A stretch of 64,000 nt of DNA from an uncultured Oscillospiraceae bacterium. Lineage in GTDB: Bacteria > Bacillota > Clostridia > Oscillospirales > Ruminococcaceae. The translations under genes were made by a program, and so were the position numbers. Below the pieces are notes generated by a model that was not told the origin of the DNA, did no database searches, and saw only the letters and a list, made by a program, of their open reading frames with translations. The stretch is from positions 1 through 64,000 of the forward strand of contig CAJULF010000007.1 of NCBI GenBank assembly GCA_910587135.1, read 5' to 3'. Of this stretch, positions 33,706 to 42,456 are shown in pieces. The number at the start of each line of letters is the position of its first letter. The first letter of the stretch is position 1.

Positions 33706-35136
33706 TCAGCTGTCTATCCCGCTAAGATCGCCGAACAGCTCCCGCGCGTAGCCGTCGGTCATGCTGCAAACGCAGTCTGTGACAAGCAGCAGACGGTTGT
33801 ATGCCTGCTCCGCGTCGCTTTTTCCCTCGGAGCATTTGCGGCATATACCGCGGAAGCTCTCCGAAAGCAGCGACATCAGGTTTGCGTCTGTCATTCGCTG
33901 CTGCTTCGTGCCGAAGCGCAGCGCCGTTCCCGTTATCTTTTCCAACAGCAGATTCATCATAGCGTCCGCCGAAAGCTCTGTCTTCAGCAGCCCCGGAGAT
34001 TGAAAAGCGTATCGGTAAGCTATGTCGCTCAGCGCCTCGGAAACCACCCTCATAGGGGAAGCCGCCAGCAGTTCCTTTTTGAATTGCCCTGCCATAATTG
34101 CCTCGTAGTTGTTTACAAACGCGTCCGAAGCGGCGTAGATAAGAGCGCTCTGCATATTTACCGTCCAGCGCTGCACCGCCTTTTTTTCGGTAAGCGGCAG
34201 ACCGCGCTTCTGCGCCGAGTCAAGGCAGTGGCGCAAATCGTCAGCCGCCCTTTTCAGAGCCTTCCGCTCCTCCTCATTTTCGCATTTGTTGAGGAAATCG
34301 GGGCTTTCTATTTCCGCAAGAAGCTCCGTAAAGCTGATGAGCTTCTTGATCGCCGCGTCCTCGATATCCGCGGTCTTGTAGGCGATATCGTCCGCGCTCT
34401 CCAGCAGAAAGGTAAGAGGATAGCGGCAGCCGACAGCCCCCGTACAGCCCGTGATATCCTCGAAGATAGGCTGCTCCGCGGTAAAGTATCCCATCTTCTT
34501 GTCTTTGACATTCCCGCTGTTTTTGTCGATTTCAAGAGAGGATACGGGATATTTTATTATGGTATTCAGCAAGGCATAGGTCAGATTCATGCCGTTTCCC
34601 AAGTCAATAAGGACGTGCAGCTTTGTAAGCACCCTCAGCGCCTGCGCGTTGCCCTCCAGATTGAGAAAATCCCCCATCATCTGCTCCGTAAGCAGTTCGG
34701 TAACCGGCTGTTCCTTAAAATACAGCTTGGGGAAATTCTCCTTGAACCATTGCCTTATCGTAAACTCCCCGAAGTGTCCGAAAGGCGGATTTCCTATATC
34801 GTGCACCAGCCCCGCGCATTCCAGTATATCGCAGCAGCTCTCGCGCACGGTGTGATCCACCCCCGGTACGTTCTCCCTTATCAGCCTGCGGAAAACAGTG
34901 TCCCCCAGAGAGCCCGCAAACGAGCTTACCTCAAGGGAGTGCGTAAGCCGTGTCCGTACGAAATCCCCCCTGTTCAGCGGGTATACCTGTGTCTTGTCCT
35001 GAAGCCTGCGGAAGCTGGGACTGCCTATGATGCGGTGGTAGTCCTTGCGGAATTCCGAGCGGACGTCCTCCGCGTTGCTGCTTACAAACTCCCTGCTTCG
35101 CCTGCTGCAAAGCAGTTTGTCCCAATTCATCTGCAT
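33706..35136 (-). CDS. dgt: dGTPase-like HD-domain triphosphohydrolase
   Basis: Splits dNTPs (classically dGTP) to the nucleoside and triphosphate. RRLQDKTQVYPL and TRLTHSLEV carry the first His; LVHDIGNPPFGHFGE carries the HD pair; ESADDIAYKTADIEDA carries the last Asp of the metal site. From the ATG at 35136 the protein is 476 aa, the usual size. The open frame runs on for 143 codons upstream, but that part is the reverse of repeat DNA and lacks a ribosome site. Gene symbol by family; substrate not proven. Confidence 0.88.
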   Translation of the reverse strand: MQMNWDKLLCSRRSREFVSSNAEDVRSEFRKDYHRIIGSPSFRRLQDKTQVYPLNRGDFVRTRLTHSLEVSSFAGSLGDTVFRRLIRENVPGVDHTVRESCCDILECAGLVHDIGNPPFGHFGEFTIRQWFKENFPKLYFKEQPVTELLTEQMMGDFLNLEGNAQALRVLTKLHVLIDLGNGMNLTYALLNTIIKYPVSSLEIDKNSGNVKDKKMGYFTAEQPIFEDITGCTGAVGCRYPLTFLLESADDIAYKTADIEDAAIKKLISFTELLAEIESPDFLNKCENEEERKALKRAADDLRHCLDSAQKRGLPLTEKKAVQRWTVNMQSALIYAASDAFVNNYEAIMAGQFKKELLAASPMRVVSEALSDIAYRYAFQSPGLLKTELSADAMMNLLLEKITGTALRFGTKQQRMTDANLMSLLSESFRGICRKCSEGKSDAEQAYNRLLLVTDCVCSMTDGYARELFGDLSGIDS

Positions 35137-35752
35137 AGTGAAGCTCCCTTCTCCGCACAACAATACTCTAAGCGGAATAAAATATATCGGGACGAAAAAT
35201 CCCAAAATGCGCATAAACCAAAAAAGTAAACGACAGCTTGTATAATAAAGTCCGAAGCAGCGCAGTGCCGCCGCATGAAGTTTCAAGAAAAATGCCGGGG
35301 TTAGCGCGGCGATGATGTGATCGGCAAAATCATTGCATTGCGGTTTGCGTAAAACCGTATTTGCCGAGCGGCAAATGCACGGCGGGAAGTTTTTAAATAT
35401 CAGCTTTAGGTCAATCTTAAAATACAGCCTTGGCTCAACCTTTAATGAGGGGCTGTCTGAAAAGCCGCATATTGCACAATTTCGACTGACTTCGGGCGCT
35501 TTCTGCGTCAAAATGCTCGGAATACGGTAGTATTCCTGCGCTTTTTCCCTGATGTCACCGCACATTCGGCAAAATTGTGCAAAATTGCTTTGTTTTCAGA
35601 TACGCTTCAGAGCTGTGAACCTGTCATTTTATTCCGCCATATCTGAATAACGGCAATTTTGAGTGGCAATACTAATTCCGACAGACAAAGGCGGGTTATG
35701 AGGAGCGCACGGCGCTCTCTCGGACATAGTAAAAAACAACGAAAGGAATGGT
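35137..35752. repeat. Non-coding region with repeat remnants, upstream of mazF
   Basis: 35330-35440 is a worn R-C copy (GCGGGAAGTTTTTAAATAT, then CAGCTTTAGGTCAATCTT). 35447-35605 looks like a TIR element (GGGGCTGTCTGAAAA ... TTTTCAGATACGCTTC) with inner TATTCCTGCGCTTTTTCCCTG, related to R-D. 35701-35719 has a GAGCGC/GCGCTC hairpin ahead of mazF. No antitoxin ORF was found here. Confidence 0.5.
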
Positions 35753-36100
35753 ATGAAAATGTTAGTGAAACGCGGAGAGATATACTACGCGGATTTAAGT
35801 CCCGTGGTCGGCTCGGAGCAGGGCGGGGTCCGTCCGGTTCTTATAGTGCAGAACGACGTAGGCAACAAGCACAGCCCCACGGTGATAGCCGCTGCGATAA
35901 CCAGTCAGAAGGAGAAATCAAAGCTTCCGACACATATCTCCTTAAACGCCTCATCCTGCGGTCTGGCAAAAGATTCTGTGGTATTGCTGGAGCAGGTACG
36001 TACATTGGACAAAAGGCGCTTGAAGGAGCGTATGGGAGAGCTGGACAACGACGCTATGTCCCAGGTGAATAACGCGTTGTCCGTAAGCTTTGGACTGTAA
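35753..36100 (+). CDS. mazF: MazF/PemK-family endoribonuclease toxin
   Basis: 115 aa. It has the family opening [30 protein letters not shown] (in parts), then [13 protein letters not shown] and a C-terminal [26 protein letters not shown]. It closely follows EndoA/MazF of Firmicutes, which cleave single-stranded RNA at short motifs. The usual antitoxin gene just upstream is missing in this window, and no candidate follows. AAAGGAA precedes the ATG at 35753. Confidence 0.93.
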   Translation: MKMLVKRGEIYYADLSPVVGSEQGGVRPVLIVQNDVGNKHSPTVIAAAITSQKEKSKLPTHISLNASSCGLAKDSVVLLEQVRTLDKRRLKERMGELDNDAMSQVNNALSVSFGL

Positions 36101-36147
36101 AAATCAATAAATCTGAGGCAGGAGGCCGGAAAGGCTCTCCTGCCTCT

Positions 36148-36524
36148 TAGAATATGTTCGCATAGCCGCCCGGCGCTTGTCTTGCGGCAAATTTTCCGCC
36201 TTTCTTCGCCGGTTTTTCTTGATGGGCTGACTGCGTTGAGCCTGTACATACAGCATGGCTGAGAAAAATATGTTTCGCAACAGCCTGTAAAAAAGCCTGT
36301 TGACAACGCAATGTCGGCGTATTAAATTTTAAAAAGTCGTGCGTTCGCAAACGCGCGCGGTTTCCGTTAGGCATGCGGAGTGAAGCGCAGCGTAACGGAG
36401 TATGCCTAACGGAAATTTTGAAATTTTTTTAAATAATCCGCTCTTGGTCAACCTTTATATACAGACTTATGCGAAAAATATGTTTAGCAGTCCAAGCGTT
36501 TCGGGCTATGCGGTCGGGCTCTTA
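36148..36524. repeat. R-A element interrupted by an R-C element
   Basis: Left part 36148-36280 begins GAATATGTTCGCATAGCC. The right end 36503-36524 (GGGCTATGCGG) mirrors it, matching the R-A ends seen at 49317-49657. Between them lies a complete R-C copy (36281-36463, CAGCCTGTAAAAAAGCC to TATATACA). GAAAAATATGTTT occurs on both sides of the R-C copy. Part of 36500-36524 precedes the small gene on the minus strand. Confidence 0.55.
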
Positions 36525-36704
36525 CTTTCTGGGCTTTGTACCAAGAAGCGCGAAAAGCAGCCATTGTCCCGCCGCGAGCATAGCCACCAGAGCCGTAATA
36601 AGTATCTGCGCCGTGCCCCACTCTTCCATAAACAGGATAACAACAGCCAGCGCCGCCGTAAGTATTACGGCGTTTCTTAAAAAGGCTTTTCTGTTTTTGT
36701 TCAT
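36522..36704 (-). CDS. 60-aa two-helix membrane protein
   Basis: Basic N-terminus (MNKNRKAFLRN), two hydrophobic helices (about 11-26 and 31-53: AQILITALVAMLAAGQW, LLFALLG) and a basic tail TKPRK. Its ATG overlaps the folD stop (ATGA), so it is coupled to folD. Function unknown; it is predicted to be a small membrane protein with both ends inside. Confidence 0.6.
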   Translation of the reverse strand: MNKNRKAFLRNAVILTAALAVVILFMEEWGTAQILITALVAMLAAGQWLLFALLGTKPRK

Positions 36705-37543
36705 GATTCCGACTGTATCCTTTTAGCCATAACCGTGTTTTTCATCAGCATGGCGATAGTCATCGGACCCACTCCTCCCGGAACAGGCGTGATGTACCCC
36801 GCTTTTTCGCTAACCTCGTCAAATTTGACGTCGCCGCAGAGCTTTCCGTTTTCAAGGCGGTTTATCCCTACGTCGATAACCACCGCGCCATCCTTTACCA
36901 TATCGGCGGTCACGAAGTTGGCGCGCCCTACCGCCGCGATAAGTATATCGGCGCGTGAGCAGACCTCGGCGAGGTTTTTCGTTCTGCTGTGGCACACGGT
37001 CACGGTTCCGTTTTCGTGCAGCAGCAGCATTGCCATAGGCTTGCCGACGATATTGCTGCGCCCTATTACCACACACTCTTTGCCGCTCACGTCCACGCCC
37101 GTGCTGTGTATAAGCTCCATACAGCCCGCGGGGGTGCATGGCAGAAAGGCGTAATTTCCTATCATGATACGTCCGACGTTTGACTCATGGAAAGCGTCCA
37201 CGTCCTTCACTGGCGAAATATGCTCTATAATCGTCTTTTCGTCGAGCTGCTTAGGAAGCGGCAGCTGCACAAGTATTCCGTTAACCTTTGCGTCGCCGTT
37301 TAGGGTATCGATAAGCTCCAGAAGCTCCGCTTCGGTGGTATCCTGCGGCAGAGCGTATTCATACGATTTTATCCCGCAGAATTCGCATGCCTTTTTCTTG
37401 TTGTTTACATAAACGCGGCTGGCGGGGTCGTCGCCCACTATCACCACCGCAAGCCCTATGTCAAGACCATCGCGTGCAATATCGTCCCTGACCTGTTCCT
37501 TGACCGCGGCGGAAACCGCCTTTCCGTCAATAATTTTTGCCAT
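36701..37543 (-). CDS. folD: Bifunctional methylene-THF dehydrogenase/cyclohydrolase
   Basis: Interconverts 5,10-methylene-, methenyl- and 10-formyl-THF. The catalytic Lys region is VYVNNKKKACEFCGI (near residues 47-61). ILVQLPLPKQLDE, GRSNIVGKPMAMLL (NADP site) and PGGVGPMTIAMLM are all present. At 280 aa it has the standard length. It starts 2 bases after lgt. Confidence 0.96.
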   Translation of the reverse strand: MAKIIDGKAVSAAVKEQVRDDIARDGLDIGLAVVIVGDDPASRVYVNNKKKACEFCGIKSYEYALPQDTTEAELLELIDTLNGDAKVNGILVQLPLPKQLDEKTIIEHISPVKDVDAFHESNVGRIMIGNYAFLPCTPAGCMELIHSTGVDVSGKECVVIGRSNIVGKPMAMLLLHENGTVTVCHSRTKNLAEVCSRADILIAAVGRANFVTADMVKDGAVVIDVGINRLENGKLCGDVKFDEVSEKAGYITPVPGGVGPMTIAMLMKNTVMAKRIQSES

Positions 37544-37545
37544 AT

Positions 37546-38739
37546 TTATTCCTCGCTTTCCTTGCTGTCTTCTTCCTCGCCGTCTTTCAAAGGTTCTTCC
37601 GCTGCGCTTTCGGATTTCACAGCGTCCTCCCCGTTTGGGTTTATATCCTCTCCATATCCCCCGTCGGCATTGTCCTCGCTGTCGGAACCTTCCGAATCGT
37701 CGGCACCGTCCGCTTCAAGCTTTATATCCTCCGCGTCCCCCGCAAGAATGCTTGGCGCGGACTTCTCCTTTGCGGCGAGCTTGGCGGCTTTTTTGGCTTT
37801 GGCGGCTTCCTCGGCGGCAATGTCCTTTTCGGCAAGCTCCTTGCATGCTTCGGAGTTTACATAAAGAGGTATATTCTTCTTTTCGGTGACTATCTTGAAC
37901 ACTATCAGCAGTATTATAGCCGCCGCAAACGAAACCGCCGCCACGATCTGTGATATCCTGACGCTGCCAAGCATAAGGCTGTCGGTGCGAAGTCCCTCAA
38001 TGAACGCTCTGCCCAGACCGTACCAGCCGATATACAGCAGTGCCACTTCCCCGTCGAAGCTGCGCAGCTTTTTGGAGTAAAAATGCAGAAATACAAATCC
38101 GACAAGACACCAGACGCTCTCATAAAGGAAGCAGGGGTGAACCAGCGCTCCCGCTTCTACCTCCTTGGAGATTATATCGCCCGTCATGCCGAATATCCAG
38201 TCGGGGTCGGTGACCGAGCCGTAGGCTTCTTGGTTGACGAAGTTGCCCCAGCGTCCTATGGTCTGCCCGATAAGAAATCCAAGCGAAGCCAAGTCGCACA
38301 TGGCGAAAAAGTTGACCTTGCGTATCCTGCAGGCGGCAAATCCTACCAGAAAAGCTCCGATAATTCCGCCGTAAATGGCAAGTCCGCCATCGCGTATTCC
38401 CGTAAAGGTTGTGACAAAGGTGTAGTTTATCGGCGAGTTGGGGTCGAGGGTGGTGAAAACGCAGTAGTAAATTCTTGCGCAGAGAAATCCTCCAATAAGC
38501 GCCGCGAACACCACGTCGAAAACCCTGTCCTTGTTAAGTCCGAATTCCTTGGTGCGGTGCATAGCGTAGAAATACGCCAGAACCACTCCTATCGTGATGA
38601 GCACCCCATACCAGTAGATAGGTACGCCGAAAACCGTAAAGCCTCTGTAATAGTTGATTGCCACGCCGCCGAAGAGATTCGGAAATTCAAGCTCGATTTC
38701 CGTAAACTCCGAGGCAGCCGTACTGATTAAAGCTGTCAT
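37546..38739 (-). CDS. lgt: Prolipoprotein diacylglyceryl transferase with acidic tail
   Basis: Membrane enzyme that adds diacylglyceryl to the lipobox Cys, the first step of lipoprotein maturation, relevant for the lipoproteins at 22-28 kb. Signatures: GGLAIYGGIIGAFLVGF, IGRWGNFVNQEAYG (catalytic Arg region), HPCFLYES and GRAFIEGLRTDSL. The enzyme core ends near residue 300. The last ~100 residues are a low-complexity Ala/Lys then Glu/Asp/Ser tail (EGSDSEDNADGG), unusual for Lgt and probably cytoplasmic. Confidence 0.95.
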   Translation of the reverse strand: MTALISTAASEFTEIELEFPNLFGGVAINYYRGFTVFGVPIYWYGVLITIGVVLAYFYAMHRTKEFGLNKDRVFDVVFAALIGGFLCARIYYCVFTTLDPNSPINYTFVTTFTGIRDGGLAIYGGIIGAFLVGFAACRIRKVNFFAMCDLASLGFLIGQTIGRWGNFVNQEAYGSVTDPDWIFGMTGDIISKEVEAGALVHPCFLYESVWCLVGFVFLHFYSKKLRSFDGEVALLYIGWYGLGRAFIEGLRTDSLMLGSVRISQIVAAVSFAAAIILLIVFKIVTEKKNIPLYVNSEACKELAEKDIAAEEAAKAKKAAKLAAKEKSAPSILAGDAEDIKLEADGADDSEGSDSEDNADGGYGEDINPNGEDAVKSESAAEEPLKDGEEEDSKESEE

Positions 38740-38769
38740 TATTTCTTGTGTCCTCCGTAAGGGATTTAT

Positions 38770-38817
38770 GGCAATACCTTACAAAGCCCGAAGAGCGGTA
38801 TTTGTGCGGTGTTGCCT
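38770..38817. repeat. R-B remnant (joined ends only)
   Basis: GGCAATACCTTACAAAGC ... TTTGTGCGGTGTTGCC: only the two terminal repeats of R-B remain, separated by a few bases. It lies in the lgt leader and would fold into one hairpin. Confidence 0.65.
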
Positions 38818-38826
38818 ATACTTGAT

Positions 38827-40092
38827 TCATTCGGTCGGCATTATGACCGACAGGCAGACGTTTGTTTCGTCCAGCGCAAAGAGCTTCTCCAGCAGTCCGT
38901 CGTAAGTCATCGTTGCCAGAGTTTCGTACCCCGAAAATGGAGAAAGTCCCGCAAGCGCGGAGCTCGTCAGCGTTCCGACCATTCCGTTCACGTTGTTGCA
39001 GCCGAATATACCGTTCCCGTACATTGCTTTTTTAACGCGGCTGAATGTTTCCTTTGAGGGAGGATCGGCTTTGAAAGCGCGTATCTCCTTTTTTACCTCC
39101 GAAAGAACGTAGTCGGGGTCGTCGCTCTCGCCCATTATCATGGGGAGCATATAGCCCCTGCCCATAAACACGCTGTCGCTGAATTCACTGTTTATCATTC
39201 CCTCGCTTCTCATTCGGTTGTAGAAATCCGAGGTGCTTTCAAACATTATCTCAAACAAAGCGTTGTAATACTGATATTCCTCCAAAGCCGCCTGACCGTC
39301 CGTATCGGGACGCTTGAAGCCGATAGCGAAAAGCGGCTTTGAAACGGGCATGCGCGTTTCCGTGCGGCTCTGTACCACGTTGGACGGCTCAGGCTCGCAC
39401 ACCGTCCTGAACTCCACACGTTCCCTCTTTTTAAGGCAGCGCTCGCAAACCTCTATTACGCTGTCGGGATTGAAATTTCCCGCGACGCATAAAAACATAT
39501 TTGAGGGATTGTAAAAGGTGTCATAAACGTCATACAGTATCTTGTCGGTTATCTCGGCGATACTCTCCGCCGTTCCCGCTATGTCGGTCTTGATGGGATT
39601 TTCCTTGTATACCCCCTTGAGCAGCTCCATTATGGTGCGCCAGTAGGGACTGTCCTGATACATGGTTATCTCCTGCTCGATTATGCCGCGCTCCTTTTCA
39701 ACGGTTTCGGGGGTGAAGTAGGGGCTTTGCACAAAGTTCAGCAGTATCTCCAGATTTTCCTCAAAATGGTCGGTGCAGGTGAAATAGTATACGGTGTGGT
39801 CGTAGCTTGTACCGGCGTTGCAGGAGGCTCCCGTTTTCGCGAAAAGCTCAAACGCGCCCTTTTCCTCGCTCTCAAACAGCTTGTGCTCCAGATAGTGCGC
39901 CGTGCCGTCGGGAATGGTTATCTTCACGCCGTCCTTTACATAACAGTTATCCTCCGACCCGAAGCGTACCGAAAACTGCGCGGTAACGGTGGAAAAGCCT
40001 TCCATGGGGCACATGAACACCGTTACTCCGCAGGGGTGGACATATTTTATGCAGTCCTCGTCGATTATATTGCTGTGTATCTTCTCGGTCAT
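38827..40092 (-). CDS. M16-family zinc peptidase (YfmH-like)
   Basis: 421 aa. The inverted zinc motif HYLEH (in GTAHYLEHKLFESEEKG, about residue 67) and the distal Glu in ERGIIEQEITMYQDSPYW make this the catalytic member of an M16 pair. A C-terminal M16_C domain follows. In Bacillus the YfmF/YfmH pair is linked to EF-P modification and processing functions. It overlaps the upstream M16 gene by 4 nt (ATGA) and precedes lgt, a conserved Firmicutes order. Confidence 0.9.
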   Translation of the reverse strand: MTEKIHSNIIDEDCIKYVHPCGVTVFMCPMEGFSTVTAQFSVRFGSEDNCYVKDGVKITIPDGTAHYLEHKLFESEEKGAFELFAKTGASCNAGTSYDHTVYYFTCTDHFEENLEILLNFVQSPYFTPETVEKERGIIEQEITMYQDSPYWRTIMELLKGVYKENPIKTDIAGTAESIAEITDKILYDVYDTFYNPSNMFLCVAGNFNPDSVIEVCERCLKKRERVEFRTVCEPEPSNVVQSRTETRMPVSKPLFAIGFKRPDTDGQAALEEYQYYNALFEIMFESTSDFYNRMRSEGMINSEFSDSVFMGRGYMLPMIMGESDDPDYVLSEVKKEIRAFKADPPSKETFSRVKKAMYGNGIFGCNNVNGMVGTLTSSALAGLSPFSGYETLATMTYDGLLEKLFALDETNVCLSVIMPTE

Positions 40093-41360
40093 TCTCCCGC
40101 CTCCTCTCCGCTAAGCGTGAATACGGTGTCCAGAGTGTACATCTTGCAGACAGCCTGAACCCTCTCCGCAGTAACGGCGCGTATTTTCTCAATATATTCC
40201 TCGGGAGTGATATACTCCTCGTCGTGAAGCTGCCCCATATACCAGTTGGCAATGCCGCCTACGGTATCGTAAACCGCGGGTATTCCGTCGATGACCTCCA
40301 GCTTTGCGCACTCCAGTTCCTCTTCGGTAACTCCGTTTTTGCATACGTCCTCTATTTCCGCGAACACAGCCGCCTGAGTGCGCTCCGCGTTCTGCGGCTC
40401 AACTCCCGAGTATACCAGCAGTTCCTTGCTCAGACGGCGCGTAACGCTGCTGCAATAATAGCACAGCGACTGCTTTTCGCGTATATTCTCAAAAAAGCGA
40501 GAGGTGGTCATTCCGCCGAGTATCATTCCCAGAAGTATGTTTGCGAATCGGTCGTCCGTATCGGGCGCTTTGAAATACATTCGCGTGATAGCCTGCTGCA
40601 TGGGGAATTTTTCGGTGACATACTTTGGCTGTGGTTTAAGCGCGCTGGGTTTTGCGCATAGTGAACAGATTTCGCCGCGGTCTATCCCCGCAAAAGCCTC
40701 GCCGAGGATCTTTTCGGTCTCCGCGAAATCGCTTCTTCCCGACGCGTATATTTCAATATGCCCGCGCTCCAGCATTCTGCGGTAAGCCTTGTAGGCGCTT
40801 TCGGGCGTGACCTGCTCCGCCTGCTCGTGAGTTCCCTGAATAAGCTCGCTTGCCGGCTCGCCCTCATAGGCGATCCTTGCGCCGCGGTATCCCGCAAGAC
40901 TGCGCTTGTCGTTTATGACGCTGTCGATCGAGTCGATAAGCTCGGTTCTCATAAGCCGTGTTATCTCCGCGTCGAAAGCTCCGTTTTTGGCATTGGGGCG
41001 GAGTATACATTCCGCGAGAAGCCGGCTGCCCTCGCGCTCCAGCTTTTCGCCCTCCAGCGCGAAGCGGTCGTCGGGAAGCCATATGCTTACAGAAGAATAG
41101 CGGCGTCTGCCGTTGAAGTCGATCTTATTTTCCAGCCACGCGCCGTAAAGCTCCATACAGTAGGAATGGAGCTTCTGCCTGCTTGGGTACTTTTCACAGC
41201 AGTCCGTCAGCAGATAGGGAACTATCGCGTAGTCGGAGCGGCTTAAGTCGTCGAAATCGGTAATGAATGCGACGTTGATGTAGTTGGACTTGAACCGCTT
41301 ATCAACGATGCGGTTAAACCATATGCCGTCGCCGAGTTGTTTTCTCTCGAAAATTTCAAT
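40089..41360 (-). CDS. M16-family peptidase-like protein (YfmF-like), start unclear
   Basis: The partner of the next gene, without a zinc motif, so presumably non-catalytic. The first ATG is at 41156, but the frame runs back without stop through coherent sequence (LGDGIWFNRIVDKRFKSNY, AFITDFDDLSRSDYAIVPYL) to near an AAAGGA at 41369-41364. An in-frame TAA lies at 41405-41403. No ATG, GTG or TTG lies between; ATT or CTG codons at 41363-41352 are the only candidates. An R-A repeat abuts this point (41382-41524) and may have removed the original start. Confidence 0.75.
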   Translation of the reverse strand: MEIFERKQLGDGIWFNRIVDKRFKSNYINVAFITDFDDLSRSDYAIVPYLLTDCCEKYPSRQKLHSYCMELYGAWLENKIDFNGRRRYSSVSIWLPDDRFALEGEKLEREGSRLLAECILRPNAKNGAFDAEITRLMRTELIDSIDSVINDKRSLAGYRGARIAYEGEPASELIQGTHEQAEQVTPESAYKAYRRMLERGHIEIYASGRSDFAETEKILGEAFAGIDRGEICSLCAKPSALKPQPKYVTEKFPMQQAITRMYFKAPDTDDRFANILLGMILGGMTTSRFFENIREKQSLCYYCSSVTRRLSKELLVYSGVEPQNAERTQAAVFAEIEDVCKNGVTEEELECAKLEVIDGIPAVYDTVGGIANWYMGQLHDEEYITPEEYIEKIRAVTAERVQAVCKMYTLDTVFTLSGEEAGE

Positions 41361-41381
41361 CAGTCCTTTGCTGTTAGAATT

Positions 41382-41524
41382 CAGAACCTGTCCCCATAGC
41401 CCTTAACGCTTGGGCTGCGAAGCAAATTTTGTTGATATCAAAAAAATTCGCGGGCATACCGTATGCGCGCCGTGAATTCTTGACGCGGGAGGTGCGCTGA
41501 GCGGCTTTGAAGACAAGTTGACAG
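41382..41524. repeat. R-A element, degenerate copy
   Basis: CAGAACCTGTCCCCATAGCCC at the left, and GCGGCTTTGAAGACAAGTTG at the right as its imperfect inverse. It matches the R-A ends AGAACTTGTTCTCATAGCC and inner ACGCTTGG...GCGAAGCAAATT of the 49.3-kb copy. It lies directly upstream of the YfmF-like gene. Confidence 0.6.
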
Positions 41525-41654
41525 AGGAAAGAGACAGGCAAGGGCAAGACCCGGCAGGTCTCCTTACTTCTCGCCTCTAACTTCTTTATACTATAGTATA
41601 ACATATTTCATTGTCAATTTCCATAACTTTAATGTGAAAATTAGAAAAAAACGC

Positions 41655-41781
41655 AAAAAAAAGAGCCGTAACGGCTCGGTGCGGGATAACCCGCGAAAGA
41701 AATCAAATTATTATGTGTAGAACAAAAGAAAGGAGACAACTAAACAAAACAAATAAATGGAGGTTCCATCTTTATTTGTTC
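41655..41781 (-). ncRNA. Candidate small RNA (~127 nt)
   Basis: A consensus promoter is followed by about 127 bases without an ORF, then an intrinsic terminator (stem GAGCCG/CGGCTC and eight Ts, 41677-41655). The predicted RNA starts with a long hairpin AACAAATAAA ... TTTATTTGTT enclosing TGGA/TCCA. A pyrimidine stretch TCTCCTTTCTTTTG (about 41735-41722), complementary to AGGAGA-type ribosome sites, follows, then a GCGGG/CCCGC hairpin and the terminator. Not recognised as 6S, SRP or tmRNA. Confidence 0.72.
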
Positions 41782-41787
41782 AATTAT

Positions 41788-41816
41788 ATTATACATTGTC
41801 TTGTTAGTTTTGTCAA
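41788..41816 (-). promoter_or_regulatory. Consensus promoter of candidate small RNA
   Basis: Minus strand TTGACA (41816-41811), 17 bases, TATAAT (41793-41788): perfect sigma-A consensus with nothing coding behind it except the predicted RNA. Confidence 0.8.
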
Positions 41817-42133
41817 TAAGGTTTGAAAAAGTTTTTGAGTTTTGTGCAATTTTTACAGTTTTGACACGCGCTGTTTGACGTGAGATTGCATAAACAAACA
41901 CAAAATTGTAATAAAATGTAATAAAATTCGATAACAATTACTGTTACTGTGTGTCATTTTTGACATTTTGTATATGTTTGAACATGATGTAAATGTCATT
42001 TTGACAATTGATAAGGGACATTTGATCAAAAAATCGAGATAGACGGACTGTAAATTTGCACGTGATTGTCAAAAATTGTATTACCTACAAACCCACAGGC
42101 TTTTTTTCGTTAAAATTCACAAACAAAAAAGTG
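41817..42133. other. AT-rich non-coding segment
   Basis: No gene is seen. It is very AT-rich, with repeated TGTCATTTTTGACATTTTG and TGTCATTTTGACAATTG motifs (41952-42010) that form small TGTCA/TGACA palindromes, possibly regulator sites for either flanking promoter. Confidence 0.4.
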
Positions 42134-42162
42134 TTGAAAACCTACCGTAGCCGTGGTATAAT
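42134..42162 (+). promoter_or_regulatory. Promoter of Rrf2-nadA-mnmA-ung cluster
   Basis: TTGAAA (42134-42139), 17 bases, TATAAT (42157-42162). The spacer contains CTACCGTAG, a short palindrome that might be bound by the Rrf2 regulator itself. A ~290-base leader with GC-rich hairpins separates it from the first ATG. Confidence 0.65.
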
Positions 42163-42456
42163 AGAGTAAAACGATAAAAACCATAGTTGGAACAGCTGAA
42201 GTGCATTACTATTTAATGCGGCGAGAAGCGCGGCGCTCATGTCAGACCAACATAACGCCCGCGCGGTAATTTTCCGTAAGCCGCTGTGTAAAGAGGAGCG
42301 AAGCGGGGTTTGTGCAACAGTTGCGCGGTTGTATGTGGTATTGTGTTGCTTTTTGCGCAAAACTCCGCGGAACTGAGCTTTCACGGCAAAACAGCGCGAA
42401 TGCCGCGAAGCGGCCTCGCAGCGGTGCGGAAAATTCAAATTTACTAAGGAGAAAAA

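Noticed and set aside
33616..35229. A 537-codon plus-strand open frame opposite the dGTPase gene
   Set aside because: It is the antisense shadow of a clear HD-domain enzyme, has no ribosome site and its protein is low-grade, rich in Arg, Leu and His.
35137..35565. N-terminal extension of the dGTPase ORF by 143 codons
   Set aside because: The extension translates repeat DNA, lacks similarity to the family and has no ribosome site; the ATG at 35136 gives the normal length.
41600..42133. 6S RNA, SRP RNA or tmRNA in the M16/Rrf2 gap
   Set aside because: The predicted transcript is shorter than 6S RNA, lacks its long central bulge pattern, and has neither an SRP GNAR-loop helix nor a tmRNA tRNA-like end.
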